This document shows positions 55,346-64,000 of a DNA stretch of 64,000 bases, one piece after another (within the stretch, counting starts at the first letter, position 1; each line of letters begins with the position of its first letter). The notes beneath the pieces were generated by a model, which saw nothing but the letters and a program-made list of their open reading frames with translations, did no database searches and was not told the DNA's origin. The translations under genes and the position numbers were made by a program. This stretch comes from Xylanimonas ulmi (GTDB taxonomy: Bacteria; Actinomycetota; Actinomycetes; Actinomycetales; Cellulomonadaceae): NCBI RefSeq assembly GCF_004216535.1, contig NZ_SGWX01000001.1, forward strand, positions 682,001-746,000. The letters are read 5' to 3'.

Positions 55346-55433
55346 CCGGGTCTTCTCCGGAGGGCACCGTGTCGGGCGACGCGGTTGCCGTCAGCCCACG
55401 TCCGGAGGCGTGCGGGCTGAGCTCGTGACCTGG
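55346..55433 (-). promoter_or_regulatory. SAM-I/IV-clan riboswitch aptamer
   Basis: On the minus strand the RNA starts GGTCACGAG and ends GAAGACC, closing P1 (GGTC/GACC, extended by CC/GG across one mismatch). P2 is TCAGCCC/GGGCTGA with an inner ACG/CGT helix and loop CCTCCGGA. Then comes the conserved GGCAACC, P3 (ACCG-GTC/GAC-CGGT) and GGTGCC. The P2 loop TCCGGA can pair with TCCGGA at 55356-55361, the pseudoknot of this clan. These features match SAM-I/SAM-IV and its actinobacterial variant. Confidence 0.78.
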
Positions 55434-55438
55434 CCGGG

Positions 55439-55467
55439 ACGGTAGAGGACGCGTCGGCGCAGGTCAA
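55439..55467 (-). promoter_or_regulatory. Sigma-70-like promoter of the riboswitch transcript
   Basis: TTGACC (55467-55462) and TACCGT (55444-55439), 17 bp apart on the minus strand. A start about seven bases further falls at the first bases of the riboswitch P1 stem, which supports both calls. From 55468 to 55733 I see only a short CGGGGG/CCCCCG hairpin (55541-55558) and no gene. Confidence 0.65.
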
Positions 55468-55733
55468 GACCGCGCGGTGATGGCAGACGCCGGGAGCAGG
55501 GCCGCTGACCTGGGGCCGGCCCGGTCGCAGCGGGTGATCTCGGGGGGTGAAACCCCCGCTGAGTGCCGGGAACACGCCCTCGGCGCTCCGGCGACCCGGG
55601 ATCCTTCCGACGACGCAATGTGTGCGATCCCGACGAAGCGCGCCGACGAGGCGGCCGAACGCAGCGGGATCGGCACAGCCACCCAGCGCCGTCGGCCGCT
55701 CGCGCGCAGCGGCCCAGACCCGAGGAGACGCGT

Positions 55734-56582
55734 ATGTCGCCCGCCTTCGACAACGACACCATCGCCCAGGTGGCGAGCGACCTGCGCGACCTGCGCATGG
55801 GCGCGGGCAACCCGACGCTCGAGGCTCTCGCCCACCGCACGGGCGTGTCGAAGACCGTCCTGTCGGACGCGTTCGCCGGCAAGCGCCTGCCCAGCGAGCG
55901 CACGGTCACGGCCGTCGTCGGGCTGTTCGGCGGCGACGTCGCCTCGTTCGCCGCTCGGCGGGCCGCGCTCGAGGCGAACGTCCGACTCCCGGAGGCGCTC
56001 GCGGCGATGGCCGCAGGCGCGCCGTCCGGGGACGCCGCAGCGCCCGAGCGCGCGCGCCGGACCGTGAGCGCGGTCGCCGCGACCTGGCTCGCCGTGGCGG
56101 CGGCCGTGGTCGGCGCCGCCGTCGGCGGGTGGGGTGTCCACCTCGCCGCCGGCCCGGCCGGCGCCGCGGCGGCCGCTGCCGACCAATCGCAGGCCCCGGC
56201 GGTCTCCGCCGAGGCGCGCATCGCGGTGACCACGGGGCAGGACCCCGCCCTGACCGACTGCGTGAGCGACGCCGCGGTCGCCGCCGCCGAGACGCGCGCG
56301 AACGACACCCTGCTGGAGATCGTCTGGTCGGACGCGTGCCAGGCGGGGTGGGCGCGCATCACGCGCTACGACGGCAAGGCCGCGGGGAACCTCGTCTCGG
56401 CGAGCATCTTCCGCCAGACCGGGCCAGAGGCGGACGACCGGCAGGACACGACCGAGCCGGACGCCCAGAGCGCCTACACCACGCTGCTGGTGCGGCCCAC
56501 GCCGGACACCCGGGTGTGCGCCGTCGGCGAGATCACCGTGGACGGCGAGCACATCAGCCTGGGAGATCCGATGTGCCTGTGA
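55734..56582 (+). CDS. HTH-domain membrane protein (DUF2690-like)
   Basis: 282 residues from the ATG at 55734. The N-terminal XRE-type helix-turn-helix (about 15-60: LEALAHRTGVSKTVLSDAFAGKRLPSERTV) is followed by one membrane segment (about 120-142) and an extracytoplasmic C-terminal domain. That domain has three or four cysteines (LTDCVSDAAV, SDACQAGWARI, RVCAVGEI, MCL), matching DUF2690. Such one-protein HTH-TM-outside proteins occur widely in streptomycetes and relatives; their function is unknown and may be signalling. Confidence 0.85.
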   Translation: MSPAFDNDTIAQVASDLRDLRMGAGNPTLEALAHRTGVSKTVLSDAFAGKRLPSERTVTAVVGLFGGDVASFAARRAALEANVRLPEALAAMAAGAPSGDAAAPERARRTVSAVAATWLAVAAAVVGAAVGGWGVHLAAGPAGAAAAAADQSQAPAVSAEARIAVTTGQDPALTDCVSDAAVAAAETRANDTLLEIVWSDACQAGWARITRYDGKAAGNLVSASIFRQTGPEADDRQDTTEPDAQSAYTTLLVRPTPDTRVCAVGEITVDGEHISLGDPMCL

Positions 56583-56782
56583 GCGTCGGCGGGCCGCAGG
56601 CCGCGGGTCCGCGCGGTTCGCCGCTCCGTCCGGATCCGGACGGAATCCGCGACCGCGCCCAGGCGGGGTTCGGCCGGGCGCGCTTGGCCAGGATGTGCGG
56701 TGTGGGCTCGATCCGGCAGCCCGCCCGCGCGGCGGCCCAGAACGAGGCCCGCGCGCACCGTCTGAGCTCAAGGAGCGCGACC

Positions 56783-56986
56783 ATGTCCTGCGCGCAGTGC
56801 CACCGTCCGTTGCACGACTGCCCCTCCTGCAACGGGGGGCGTGCGAGCGGCCTGCTCGGCAAAGTCACCTGCGCGCGGTGCCGCAACGTCGGGCTGGTGT
56901 GCGACGAGCACGGCGGCCACTGGCGGGTCGTGGGCCACGCCGCGGACACGCTGCGGGCGCCAGGACTCACCCCGAGGCGACCCTGA
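56783..56986 (+). CDS. Small zinc-ribbon protein
   Basis: 67 residues from an ATG with AAGGAG upstream. Eight cysteines or histidines lie in CxxC and CxxH patterns: MSCAQCHRPLHDCPSCNGG, TCARCRNVGLVCDEHGGHW. It resembles DnaJ-like zinc fingers or small zinc-ribbon chaperone-like proteins. It was found outside the longer frames because its upstream part is non-coding. Nothing ties it to a pathway; it sits between the HTH membrane protein and the ABC cluster. Confidence 0.7.
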   Translation: MSCAQCHRPLHDCPSCNGGRASGLLGKVTCARCRNVGLVCDEHGGHWRVVGHAADTLRAPGLTPRRP

Positions 56987-57049
56987 ACTTCCCCTGAACT
57001 CTCGCCGTCACGCCTTCCGCGGCGCGCCGCGCGGCACTACGGTCGGCCC

Positions 57050-57964
57050 GTGCCCGTCATCACAACCCACCAGCTCACCAAGCGCTATCCGCGCGTGACC
57101 GCCCTCGACCGGCTCACGGTCGAGATCGGCGCGGGCGTGACCGGGCTGGTCGGCGCCAACGGCGCGGGCAAGTCCACACTCATCAAGATCCTCCTCGGCG
57201 TCGAGGACCCCACCGGCGGGGGCGCGAGCGTGCTCGGCCACGACATCGCCTCCGACGGCGCCGCGCTGCGCCGGCGGGTCGGCTACATGCCCGAGCACGA
57301 CTGCCTGCCCGGCGACGTCTCGGCGACCGAGCTGGTGGTGCACCTGGCGCGCATGGCGGGCCTCCCGCTCGACGCCGCACGCGAGCGCACCGCCGACACG
57401 CTGCGCCATGTGGGGCTCTACGAGGAGCGGTACCGGCCGATCGGCGGCTACTCGACCGGCATGCGCCAGCGCGTCAAGCTCGCCCAGGCGCTCGTGCACG
57501 ACCCCCAGGTCGTCTTCCTCGACGAGCCCACCAACGGCCTCGACCCCGTCGGGCGCGACGAGATGCTCGCCCTCGTGCGCCGCGTCTACGACGACTTCGG
57601 GATCTCCGTCCTGGTGACCTCGCACCTGCTCGGCGAGCTTGAGCGCGTCTGCGACGACGTCGTCGTCCTCGACGCGGGGGTGCTGCTGCGCTCTTCGTCG
57701 GTCGCCGAGTTCACGCAGGCCAGCGCCCAGCTCGCGGTCGAGGTCACCGCCGACGCGGGCATCGCCGTCGCGGCGCTCGCCGCGCGCGGCCTGCGGGCGG
57801 TGCGCGAGGGGAGCCTCGTCCTGGTGGACCTGGCCGGTGAGGAGACGTACGACACGGTGCGCGACGTCGTCGCCGAGCAGGGTTATGGCCTGGTCCGCCT
57901 GGAACGCCGCCGCCACCACATCAGCGAGGTCTTCGACGAAAGGACGGCCGATGTCGTCGTCTGA
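57050..57964 (+). CDS. ABC transporter ATP-binding protein
   Basis: 304 residues from a GTG. Walker A GANGAGKS (about 37-44), the signature YSTGMRQRVKLAQAL, Walker B VVFLDEPTNGLDPVGR and switch histidine in LVTSHLLGELE. The C-terminal 80 residues form a typical exporter-type extension. TACGGT (57038-57043) is 6 bases before the GTG with no Shine-Dalgarno, suggesting a leaderless operon. It overlaps the permease by 14 bp. Confidence 0.93.
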   Translation: MPVITTHQLTKRYPRVTALDRLTVEIGAGVTGLVGANGAGKSTLIKILLGVEDPTGGGASVLGHDIASDGAALRRRVGYMPEHDCLPGDVSATELVVHLARMAGLPLDAARERTADTLRHVGLYEERYRPIGGYSTGMRQRVKLAQALVHDPQVVFLDEPTNGLDPVGRDEMLALVRRVYDDFGISVLVTSHLLGELERVCDDVVVLDAGVLLRSSSVAEFTQASAQLAVEVTADAGIAVAALAARGLRAVREGSLVLVDLAGEETYDTVRDVVAEQGYGLVRLERRRHHISEVFDERTADVVV

Positions 57965-58852
57965 GGCGCCCGGACCCGGTGTCATCCATGACATCGGCTA
58001 CCGCGGCTACACCGGTCCACGGCTCGATCGCCGCGCCATCACCTTCGCGCTGTTCACGCACACGTTGCGCGGCGTGTTCGGTCTGGGGCGCGCCGCCCGA
58101 TCCAAGGTGGTGCCGTTCGGGATGGCCACCGTGATGCTGCTGCCCGCGGTGGTGCTCGCGGCGGTCTCGGTGGTCGGGGCACGGCAGGGGCTGACCGAGC
58201 CCGTGCTGCCCTACACCCGGTTCGCCATGGTCACCCAGGGCGCGCTGGCGATCTTCCTCGCCGTGGCGGCTCCGCAGGCCGTCTCGCTCGACCTGCGCTA
58301 TCACACGCTGCCGCTGTACCTCTCGCGGCCGCTGGCGCGCGCCGACTACGCGCTGGCCAAGCTCGCCGCCGTCGCGGCGGCGGTCTTCATCCTGCTCGCC
58401 GCGCCCCTGCTGCTGATGTACCTGGGCGCGCTCGCCGCCCAGTTCGACGCCGGGGAGCAGACCGCGCAGGTCCTCCAGGCGCTGGCCGGAGCCGCGCTCT
58501 TCGCGCTGGTCCTGGCGTCGATCGCGACGGTGATCGCCTCGCTCACGGGGCGTCGCGGGTTTGGGATCGCCAGCGTCATCACGGTGCTGACGCTCAGCTT
58601 CGCCGTCGTCTCCGGGCTGCAGGACGTCGCCGCCGTGCAGGCCGGCGACCCGACCCTGGCCGGATGGCTGGGGATGCTGTCACCCATGACCCTGGTCGAC
58701 GGAGTGCAGGTGTGGGCGTTCGGCGCCGACGCCTCGACGGCGGCGGGTCCGCCCGACGGCGTGGCCGGCGCCGTCTTCCTCCTTGCGGCGCTCCTGGTCG
58801 TGGCCGCGAGCTACGCCGCGCTGCTGCGCCGCTACCGGAAGGTCAAGGCCTG

Positions 58853-58853
<1 letters not shown>
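57951..58853 (+). CDS. ABC-2 permease
   Basis: 300 residues with about six membrane segments. Starts MSSSEAPGPGVIHDIGYRGYTGPRLDRR, a motif seen in actinobacterial ABC permeases, and includes the LDLRYHTLPLYLSRPLARADY loop typical of ABC-2 exporters. Its stop and the next ATPase start overlap (TGATG). It pairs with the ATPase upstream. Confidence 0.9.
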
Positions 58854-59764
<911 letters not shown>

Positions 59765-59773
59765 GAGAGCCCT

Positions 59774-60487
59774 GTGAACCGCACGATCCTTCGACTCACC
59801 GCCCGCGCCGTGCTGGGCGGCAAGCGCGTCTGGCTGCTCGTCGCGCTCGCGGCGGTGCTGGTCGCCATCGCCGTCCTGACCCGCCTGCTCGCCCCGGCCG
59901 ACGAGACGAGCGCCGTCTCCCTGCTGCGGGGCGTGGCCTTCGCGACCTTCCTCCCGCTGCTCGGCCTCATCGTCGGCACCGGAGTGATCGGACCCGAGAT
60001 CGACGACGGGTCGATCGTCCACCTGCTCGCCAAACCCCTGTCGCGGCACACCATCGTGCGCAGCAAGCTGGCCGTGGCGCTGCTCGCGATCCTCGCCTTC
60101 GCCGTCGTGCCGACGGTGGCGGCCGCGCTGATCCTCGGCGCGAGCGCGCGCACCGTGGCCGCCTTCGGGGTGGGCGCGCTGTGTGCGGGCGCGGTGTACG
60201 GGGCGCTGTTCCTGCTGCTGTCGATCCTGACCCGGCACGCGGTCGTCGTCGGACTGGTCTACGCGCTGGTGTGGGAGAGCCTCGTCGGCAACCTCGTGCC
60301 CGGCGCCCGCAACCTGAGCGTGCAGCAGTGGGCGCAGTCGGTGACCGGATCGATCGCGCCGCAGGGCCTGGTGCCGGCCTCCGTCGGCGTCGGCCTCGCC
60401 TGGACCCTCATCGCGGGGGTGTTCGTCGCGGCCACCTGGTACGCGGGCAGCCGCCTGCGCGTGCTCGTGCTGGCCTCGGGGGACTGA
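59774..60487 (+). CDS. ABC-2 permease
   Basis: 237 residues from a GTG. Six membrane segments; motifs GTGVIGPEIDDGSIVHLLAKPLSRHTIVRSKL and AVYGALFLLLSILTRHAVVVGLVYALVWE are typical of ABC-2 exporters of the NatB/NosY type. It lies 9 bp after the second ATPase with AGGAGAG upstream. Together the four genes at 57050-60487 form an exporter pair; the substrate is unknown. Confidence 0.9.
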   Translation: MNRTILRLTARAVLGGKRVWLLVALAAVLVAIAVLTRLLAPADETSAVSLLRGVAFATFLPLLGLIVGTGVIGPEIDDGSIVHLLAKPLSRHTIVRSKLAVALLAILAFAVVPTVAAALILGASARTVAAFGVGALCAGAVYGALFLLLSILTRHAVVVGLVYALVWESLVGNLVPGARNLSVQQWAQSVTGSIAPQGLVPASVGVGLAWTLIAGVFVAATWYAGSRLRVLVLASGD

Positions 60488-60589
60488 GCCGCCGAGGGGC
60501 TCTGGTGCTCGCCTGGGGCGGTCGGTAGTCTCGCTCACCATCCGGGCCGAGCGCGCGCCCGACCCGCAGCGCGAAGGGCGACGACGTCG

Positions 60590-61420
60590 ATGACCAGCAC
60601 GAACCCGACCAACGCGCAGCGGCGCGACGCCGCCCGCGCGCAGGCGCAGGCCTTGCGCGCGCGGCAGGAGGCGAGCGAGCGCCGCATCCGAGTGGTGACG
60701 TTCGGCGTGTTGGCGCTCGCGGTGATCGCGCTCGTGGTGATCGCCGTGCTGCTGTTCGTGCGCGCCCACCGCGACGACGCCGCGAACGCGGTCGAGGACC
60801 TGCCGCTGAGTCAGGTCGCCGACGTGCCGTCGACGGCGCGCGCCGACGGCGCCATCCCGGTCGGCGCTGATCGATCGGCGGGCGGAGAGGCCGCCGAGGG
60901 TGTGCCCGAGGTGGCCATCGTCGTGGACTACATGTGCCCGTACTGCGCCGACTTCGAGCGGGTCAACAAAGACGCGATCGAGGGCTTCCTCGCCGACGGC
61001 ACGGCCGACGTCGTCGTGCGCCCGATCTCGATGCTCGACGGCGCCTCGCAGGGCGCCGCCTACTCCACGCGTGCGGCGTCGGCCTCGGCGTGGGTCGCGG
61101 ACCGAGACCCGGCGCACTGGCTCGACTTCCACGAGGCGCTGTTCGTCGACCAGCCCGCCGAGGGCTCGCCGGGGCTCACCGACGACGAGCTCGCGCGGCG
61201 CGCGACGGCGGTCGGCGTGCCCGCCGACGTCGCTGACGCGATCGCCTCGGGCCAGGCGCGCCGGACGTTTGGGCAGTGGGTGGCCTCGGCCTCGGCCGCG
61301 GCGAGCGCCGACCCCGCGTTCCGGGGCACGCCGACCATCACGATCGACGGCCAGCGGTGGGAGGGGGCCTGGACGGACCCGACGGCGCTGCCGCAGGCGG
61401 TCGCCGACGCGTCACGGTAG
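60590..61420 (+). CDS. Membrane-anchored DsbA-like thioredoxin
   Basis: 276 residues. A basic, Ala/Arg-rich cytoplasmic N-terminus (about 30 residues) precedes one membrane helix (about 34-57). The DsbA-type domain has the redox motif CPYC in [11 protein letters not shown], the helical insertion and a cis-proline [12 protein letters not shown]. It should act outside the membrane in disulfide formation. TAGTCT at 60526-60531 may be its -10. A stable hairpin follows directly. Confidence 0.92.
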   Translation: MTSTNPTNAQRRDAARAQAQALRARQEASERRIRVVTFGVLALAVIALVVIAVLLFVRAHRDDAANAVEDLPLSQVADVPSTARADGAIPVGADRSAGGEAAEGVPEVAIVVDYMCPYCADFERVNKDAIEGFLADGTADVVVRPISMLDGASQGAAYSTRAASASAWVADRDPAHWLDFHEALFVDQPAEGSPGLTDDELARRATAVGVPADVADAIASGQARRTFGQWVASASAAASADPAFRGTPTITIDGQRWEGAWTDPTALPQAVADASR

Positions 61421-61443
61421 CCCGTGGGGCGCGGCGCCACGGG
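61421..61443 (+). terminator. Hairpin after the DsbA-like gene
   Basis: CCCGTGG (61421-61427) and CCACGGG (61437-61443) form a 7-bp stem around a GC-rich loop, beginning just after the stop codon. A run of GTGGGG repeats follows before recQ, with no T-tract. Confidence 0.55.
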
Positions 61444-61529
61444 GGACGCGGGGCCGTGGGGCTGCGGTGACGTGGGGCCGTGGGGACGGGCGCGGCCCGG
61501 CGTCGGACGCGGTCGGTAGGCTCGCGGGC

Positions 61530-63377
61530 GTGAGCATCGAGACGGCGCCCGGCGCCCGGCCCGCCAGTGCGGGCGACGTGCTGCGGCGGGTCTTCGGCTA
61601 CGACTCCTTCCGCGGCGAGCAGGCCGCGATCATCGACACCGTGATCGCGGGCGGCGACGCGCTCGTGCTCATGCCCACGGGCGGCGGCAAGTCGCTGTGC
61701 TACCAGATCCCCGCGCTGGTGCGCCCCGGCACGGGAGTCGTGGTCTCACCGCTCATCGCGCTCATGCAGGACCAGGTCGACGCGCTCGCGGCGCTGGGCG
61801 TGCGCGCGGCGTTCCTCAACTCGACGCTCGACGGCGAACGGCGCCGCGCGGTCGAGCGGGCGTTCGAGGCGGGCGAGCTCGACCTGCTCTACCTCGCGCC
61901 CGAGGGCCTGCGCACGAGGGCCGCCGTCGACCTGCTCGACCGCGGGACGATCTCGCTGTTCGCGATCGACGAGGCGCACTGCGTCTCGCAATGGGGCCAC
62001 GACTTCCGGCCCGACTACCTCGAGCTGTCGATGCTGCACGAGCGTTGGCCGCACGTGCCGCGCATCGCGCTGACCGCGACCGCGACCGCGGCCACGCGCC
62101 GCGAGATCGCCACGCGGCTGGATCTGGAGGGCGCGCGGCACTTCGTGTCGAGCTTCGACCGCCCCAACATCCAGTATCGGATCGTGCCCAAGGACCGCCC
62201 CGAGCGGCAGTTGCTGGAGTTGCTGCGCACCGAGCACGCGGGCGACGCGGGCATCGTGTACTGCCTGTCCCGCGCGTCGGTCGAGCGGACGGCGGCGACG
62301 CTGGTCGACAACGGGATCGACGCGCTGGCGTACCACGCGGGCCTGCCCGCGGCGGTGAGGTCGGCCAACCAGGCGCGGTTCTTGCGCGAGGACGGCCTGG
62401 TCATGGTCGCGACCATCGCGTTCGGCATGGGCATCGACAAGCCCGACGTGCGGTTCGTCGCGCACCTCGACCTGCCCAAGTCGGTCGAGGGCTACTACCA
62501 GGAGACGGGCCGCGCGGGGCGCGACGGGCTGCCCGCGACGGCGTGGCTGGCCTATGGGCTCGCCGACGTCGTCCAGCAGCGGCGGCTCATCGAGACCTCC
62601 GAGGGCGACGCCGCGCACAAGCGCAACCTCAACCAGCACCTCGGGGCGATGCTCGCGCTGTGCGAGACGGTCGAGTGCCGCCGCGCGCAACTGCTCGCCT
62701 ACTTCGGCGAGCAGCATCCGGGCGGCTGCGCCGCGTGCGACACCTGCCTCGACCCGCCTGAGGCGTGGGACGGCACGATCGCCGCGCAGAAGGTCCTGTC
62801 GACCGTGCTGCGTCTGGCGCGCGAGCGCGGCCAGAGCTTCGGCGCCGGGCAGGTGGTCGACATCCTGCTGGGCCGCGACACCGAGAAGGTCCGACGGTCT
62901 CGCCACCAGGAGCTGTCGGTGTTCGGCGTGGGCGCCGACCTCGCCGAGTCCGAGTGGCGGGCCGTGGTCCGCCAACTGCTGGCCCAGGGGCTGCTCACCG
63001 TCGAGGGCGAGCACGGCACGCTCGTGCTGACCGAGGCGAGCGGCGACGTGCTGGCGAGACGTCGGCAGGTGCGGATGCGGCACGAGCCGGCGCGCCCGGC
63101 CCGTGCCGCGCGCTCGCGCAAGGCGAGCCCGGCGGCCGACCTCGCCGAGGCCGACGTGCCGCTGTTCGAGGCGCTGCGGGCCTGGCGCGCGGGCGAGGCC
63201 AAGGAGCAGGGCAAGCCCGCCTACATCGTGTTCGCCGACGCCACGCTGCGCTCGATCGCCGCGGCCCGCCCGACGACGTCGGGCGAGCTCGCGGCGATCA
63301 GCGGGGTCGGGGAGGCCAAGCTGGACCGCTACGGCGAGGCGGTGCTGGCGGTGGTCGCGGGGCCGGCCGCCGCATAG
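61530..63377 (+). CDS. recQ: ATP-dependent DNA helicase RecQ
   Basis: 615 residues from the GTG at 61530, close to E. coli RecQ (609). Superfamily 2 motifs in order: GYDSFRGEQ (motif 0), [13 protein letters not shown] (Walker A), [17 protein letters not shown] (DEAH), [16 protein letters not shown] and QETGRAGRD. The zinc-binding [10 protein letters not shown]...CAACDTC, winged helix and C-terminal HRDC ([32 protein letters not shown]) are present. TAGGCT at 61517-61522 lies seven bases before the GTG, suggesting a leaderless gene. Role: unwinding in recombination and fork repair. Confidence 0.97.
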   Translation: MSIETAPGARPASAGDVLRRVFGYDSFRGEQAAIIDTVIAGGDALVLMPTGGGKSLCYQIPALVRPGTGVVVSPLIALMQDQVDALAALGVRAAFLNSTLDGERRRAVERAFEAGELDLLYLAPEGLRTRAAVDLLDRGTISLFAIDEAHCVSQWGHDFRPDYLELSMLHERWPHVPRIALTATATAATRREIATRLDLEGARHFVSSFDRPNIQYRIVPKDRPERQLLELLRTEHAGDAGIVYCLSRASVERTAATLVDNGIDALAYHAGLPAAVRSANQARFLREDGLVMVATIAFGMGIDKPDVRFVAHLDLPKSVEGYYQETGRAGRDGLPATAWLAYGLADVVQQRRLIETSEGDAAHKRNLNQHLGAMLALCETVECRRAQLLAYFGEQHPGGCAACDTCLDPPEAWDGTIAAQKVLSTVLRLARERGQSFGAGQVVDILLGRDTEKVRRSRHQELSVFGVGADLAESEWRAVVRQLLAQGLLTVEGEHGTLVLTEASGDVLARRRQVRMRHEPARPARAARSRKASPAADLAEADVPLFEALRAWRAGEAKEQGKPAYIVFADATLRSIAAARPTTSGELAAISGVGEAKLDRYGEAVLAVVAGPAAA

Positions 63378-63391
63378 CCGCACTCGTCGAG

Positions 63392-63425
63392 CCGGCGCCT
63401 CAGGACCGGCGCCTCAGGACCGGCG
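63392..63425. repeat. Tandem 14-bp repeat spanning a stop codon
   Basis: CCGGCGCCTCAGGA occurs twice in tandem (63392-63405, 63406-63419), plus 6 bases of a third copy. The stop codon of the convergent permease is in the second copy; an identical frame continuation is in the first. Confidence 0.75.
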
Positions 63426-64000
63426 TCGCAGCGCCCGGCACGCGCCCGCGACCGCGGCGGCGCACCACACCGCGAGCACCACGACGGTGCGCGGCGAGAC
63501 GCCGAACTCGTCGCTGACGAGGCTGGCCCGCATGACCTCGGCCATGGGCTGCACAGGCAGCCACTCGTGGACGCCGGCGAGCCAGCCGGGCATGCGCGCG
63601 GCGGGGTAGCTCACGGGCGAGAACAGCAGCACCACGAACACGATGACCTGACTGAGCAGTTGGGCGACCTGCGGGGGCAGCAGCGTCGCCATGGAGTAGC
63701 CGACCGTCGCCGCGGTGAGCGAGACGACGGGCGCTGCCAGCAGGATCCACGGGCTGACGGACAGCGCGATGTCGAACCGCCACGCCCCGACGACGACGCC
63801 GAGCACCGTGCCGGGCAGCGCGACCAGCGACCAGACCGCCAGGTCCGCCGTGAGGAACGTCCAGCGGGGGACCGGCAGGGTTCGCATCCAGTCGAGGCTG
63901 CCCTCGGTGCGCGCCTGGGCGACCTGCTGGGGCGCCATCACCAGGCCGACCATGATGAGCGTGATGGTGGGCGCGCCCGTGGCGAGGTAGAGCGCCGCCT
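63414..64000 (-). CDS. ABC-2 type permease, C-terminal part (cut by window edge)
   Basis: 195 codons are visible; the start is beyond 64000 because the frame stays open (AALYLATGAPTITLIMVGLVM and on). Membrane segments include SLVALPGTVLGVVVGAW, ILLAAPVVSLTAATVGYSMATLL and LSQVIVFVVLLFSPVSYPAARMPGWLAGVHEWLPVQPMAEVMRASL, a classic ABC-2 end region. An ATPase gene is expected just outside the window. It converges on recQ. Confidence 0.88.
   Translation of the reverse strand, partial: AALYLATGAPTITLIMVGLVMAPQQVAQARTEGSLDWMRTLPVPRWTFLTADLAVWSLVALPGTVLGVVVGAWRFDIALSVSPWILLAAPVVSLTAATVGYSMATLLPPQVAQLLSQVIVFVVLLFSPVSYPAARMPGWLAGVHEWLPVQPMAEVMRASLVSDEFGVSPRTVVVLAVWCAAAVAGACRALRRRS

Noticed and set aside
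55500-55733. A GGGGGTGAAACCCCC hairpin that recalls c-di-AMP (ydaO) riboswitches
   Set aside because: The conserved GTCAGCTAAC core and other paired elements are absent, so no riboswitch is called upstream of the HTH membrane protein.

Overview
The window is a high-GC, gene-dense chromosomal segment with many 4-bp start/stop overlaps. Several features suggest an actinobacterium, probably of the Micrococcales (Cellulomonas- or Isoptericola-like; this is inference): F420-type luciferase-like oxidoreductase, YtrA-type GntR regulators with ABC exporters, lipoproteins in an apparent Gram-positive, a SAM-I/IV-type riboswitch, and many apparently leaderless genes. No rRNA, tRNA, CRISPR array, prophage or intact insertion sequence was seen.

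Layout. 1-5329 (minus): kdpD (cut by the window edge), kdpC, kdpB, kdpA, kdpF and an extra 29-residue membrane micro-protein, a high-affinity K+ uptake operon with OmpR-type repeats in front. 5594-7348: argS. 7437-11502: an autoregulated-looking YtrA-type regulator plus two ABC units. 11509-19181: small enzymes and a LuxR (LAL) regulator flanked by three alpha/beta hydrolases and a metallo-beta-lactamase-fold protein. 19178-21150: a second GntR/ABC module with its own palindrome. 21246-24754: an eroded patch (GyrI-like protein, headless MerR remnant, GNAT, IS1380-type transposase remnant, SnoaL-like protein, winged-helix regulator with a tandem operator). 24835-29389: an MDR oxidoreductase, an OmpA-domain lipoprotein with a membrane partner, and an S66 carboxypeptidase.

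29370-36170: a two-component system divergent from two related lipoproteins, a peptidoglycan-binding HlyD-like adaptor and a MacB-like ATPase/permease pair. A repeat with 11-bp phasing lies in the shared promoter. This looks like one envelope-sensing and export module. 36181-38313: DHFR-like reductase, TetR, SDR and a perfect 20-bp palindrome. 38444-46978 (minus): an eight-gene operon for uptake and hydrolysis of a pyrimidine, hydantoin or other cyclic amide (nitrilase/beta-ureidopropionase, dihydropyrimidinase, LLM oxidoreductase, SsuABC/Thi-type ABC transporter, class III aminotransferase), divergent from a MocR-type PLP-dependent regulator.

48547-53703: GNAT, TetR, a run of small membrane proteins, an SH3-domain protein and a decayed NAD(P)H-quinone oxidoreductase. 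53704-55467 (minus): an AI-2E-family membrane protein preceded by a 105-residue orphan gene whose leader reads as a SAM-I/IV-clan riboswitch, the most striking observation here. 55734-64000: HTH/DUF2690-like membrane protein, a small zinc-ribbon protein, a duplicated ABC exporter, a DsbA-like thioredoxin, recQ and an ABC-2 permease that runs off the end.
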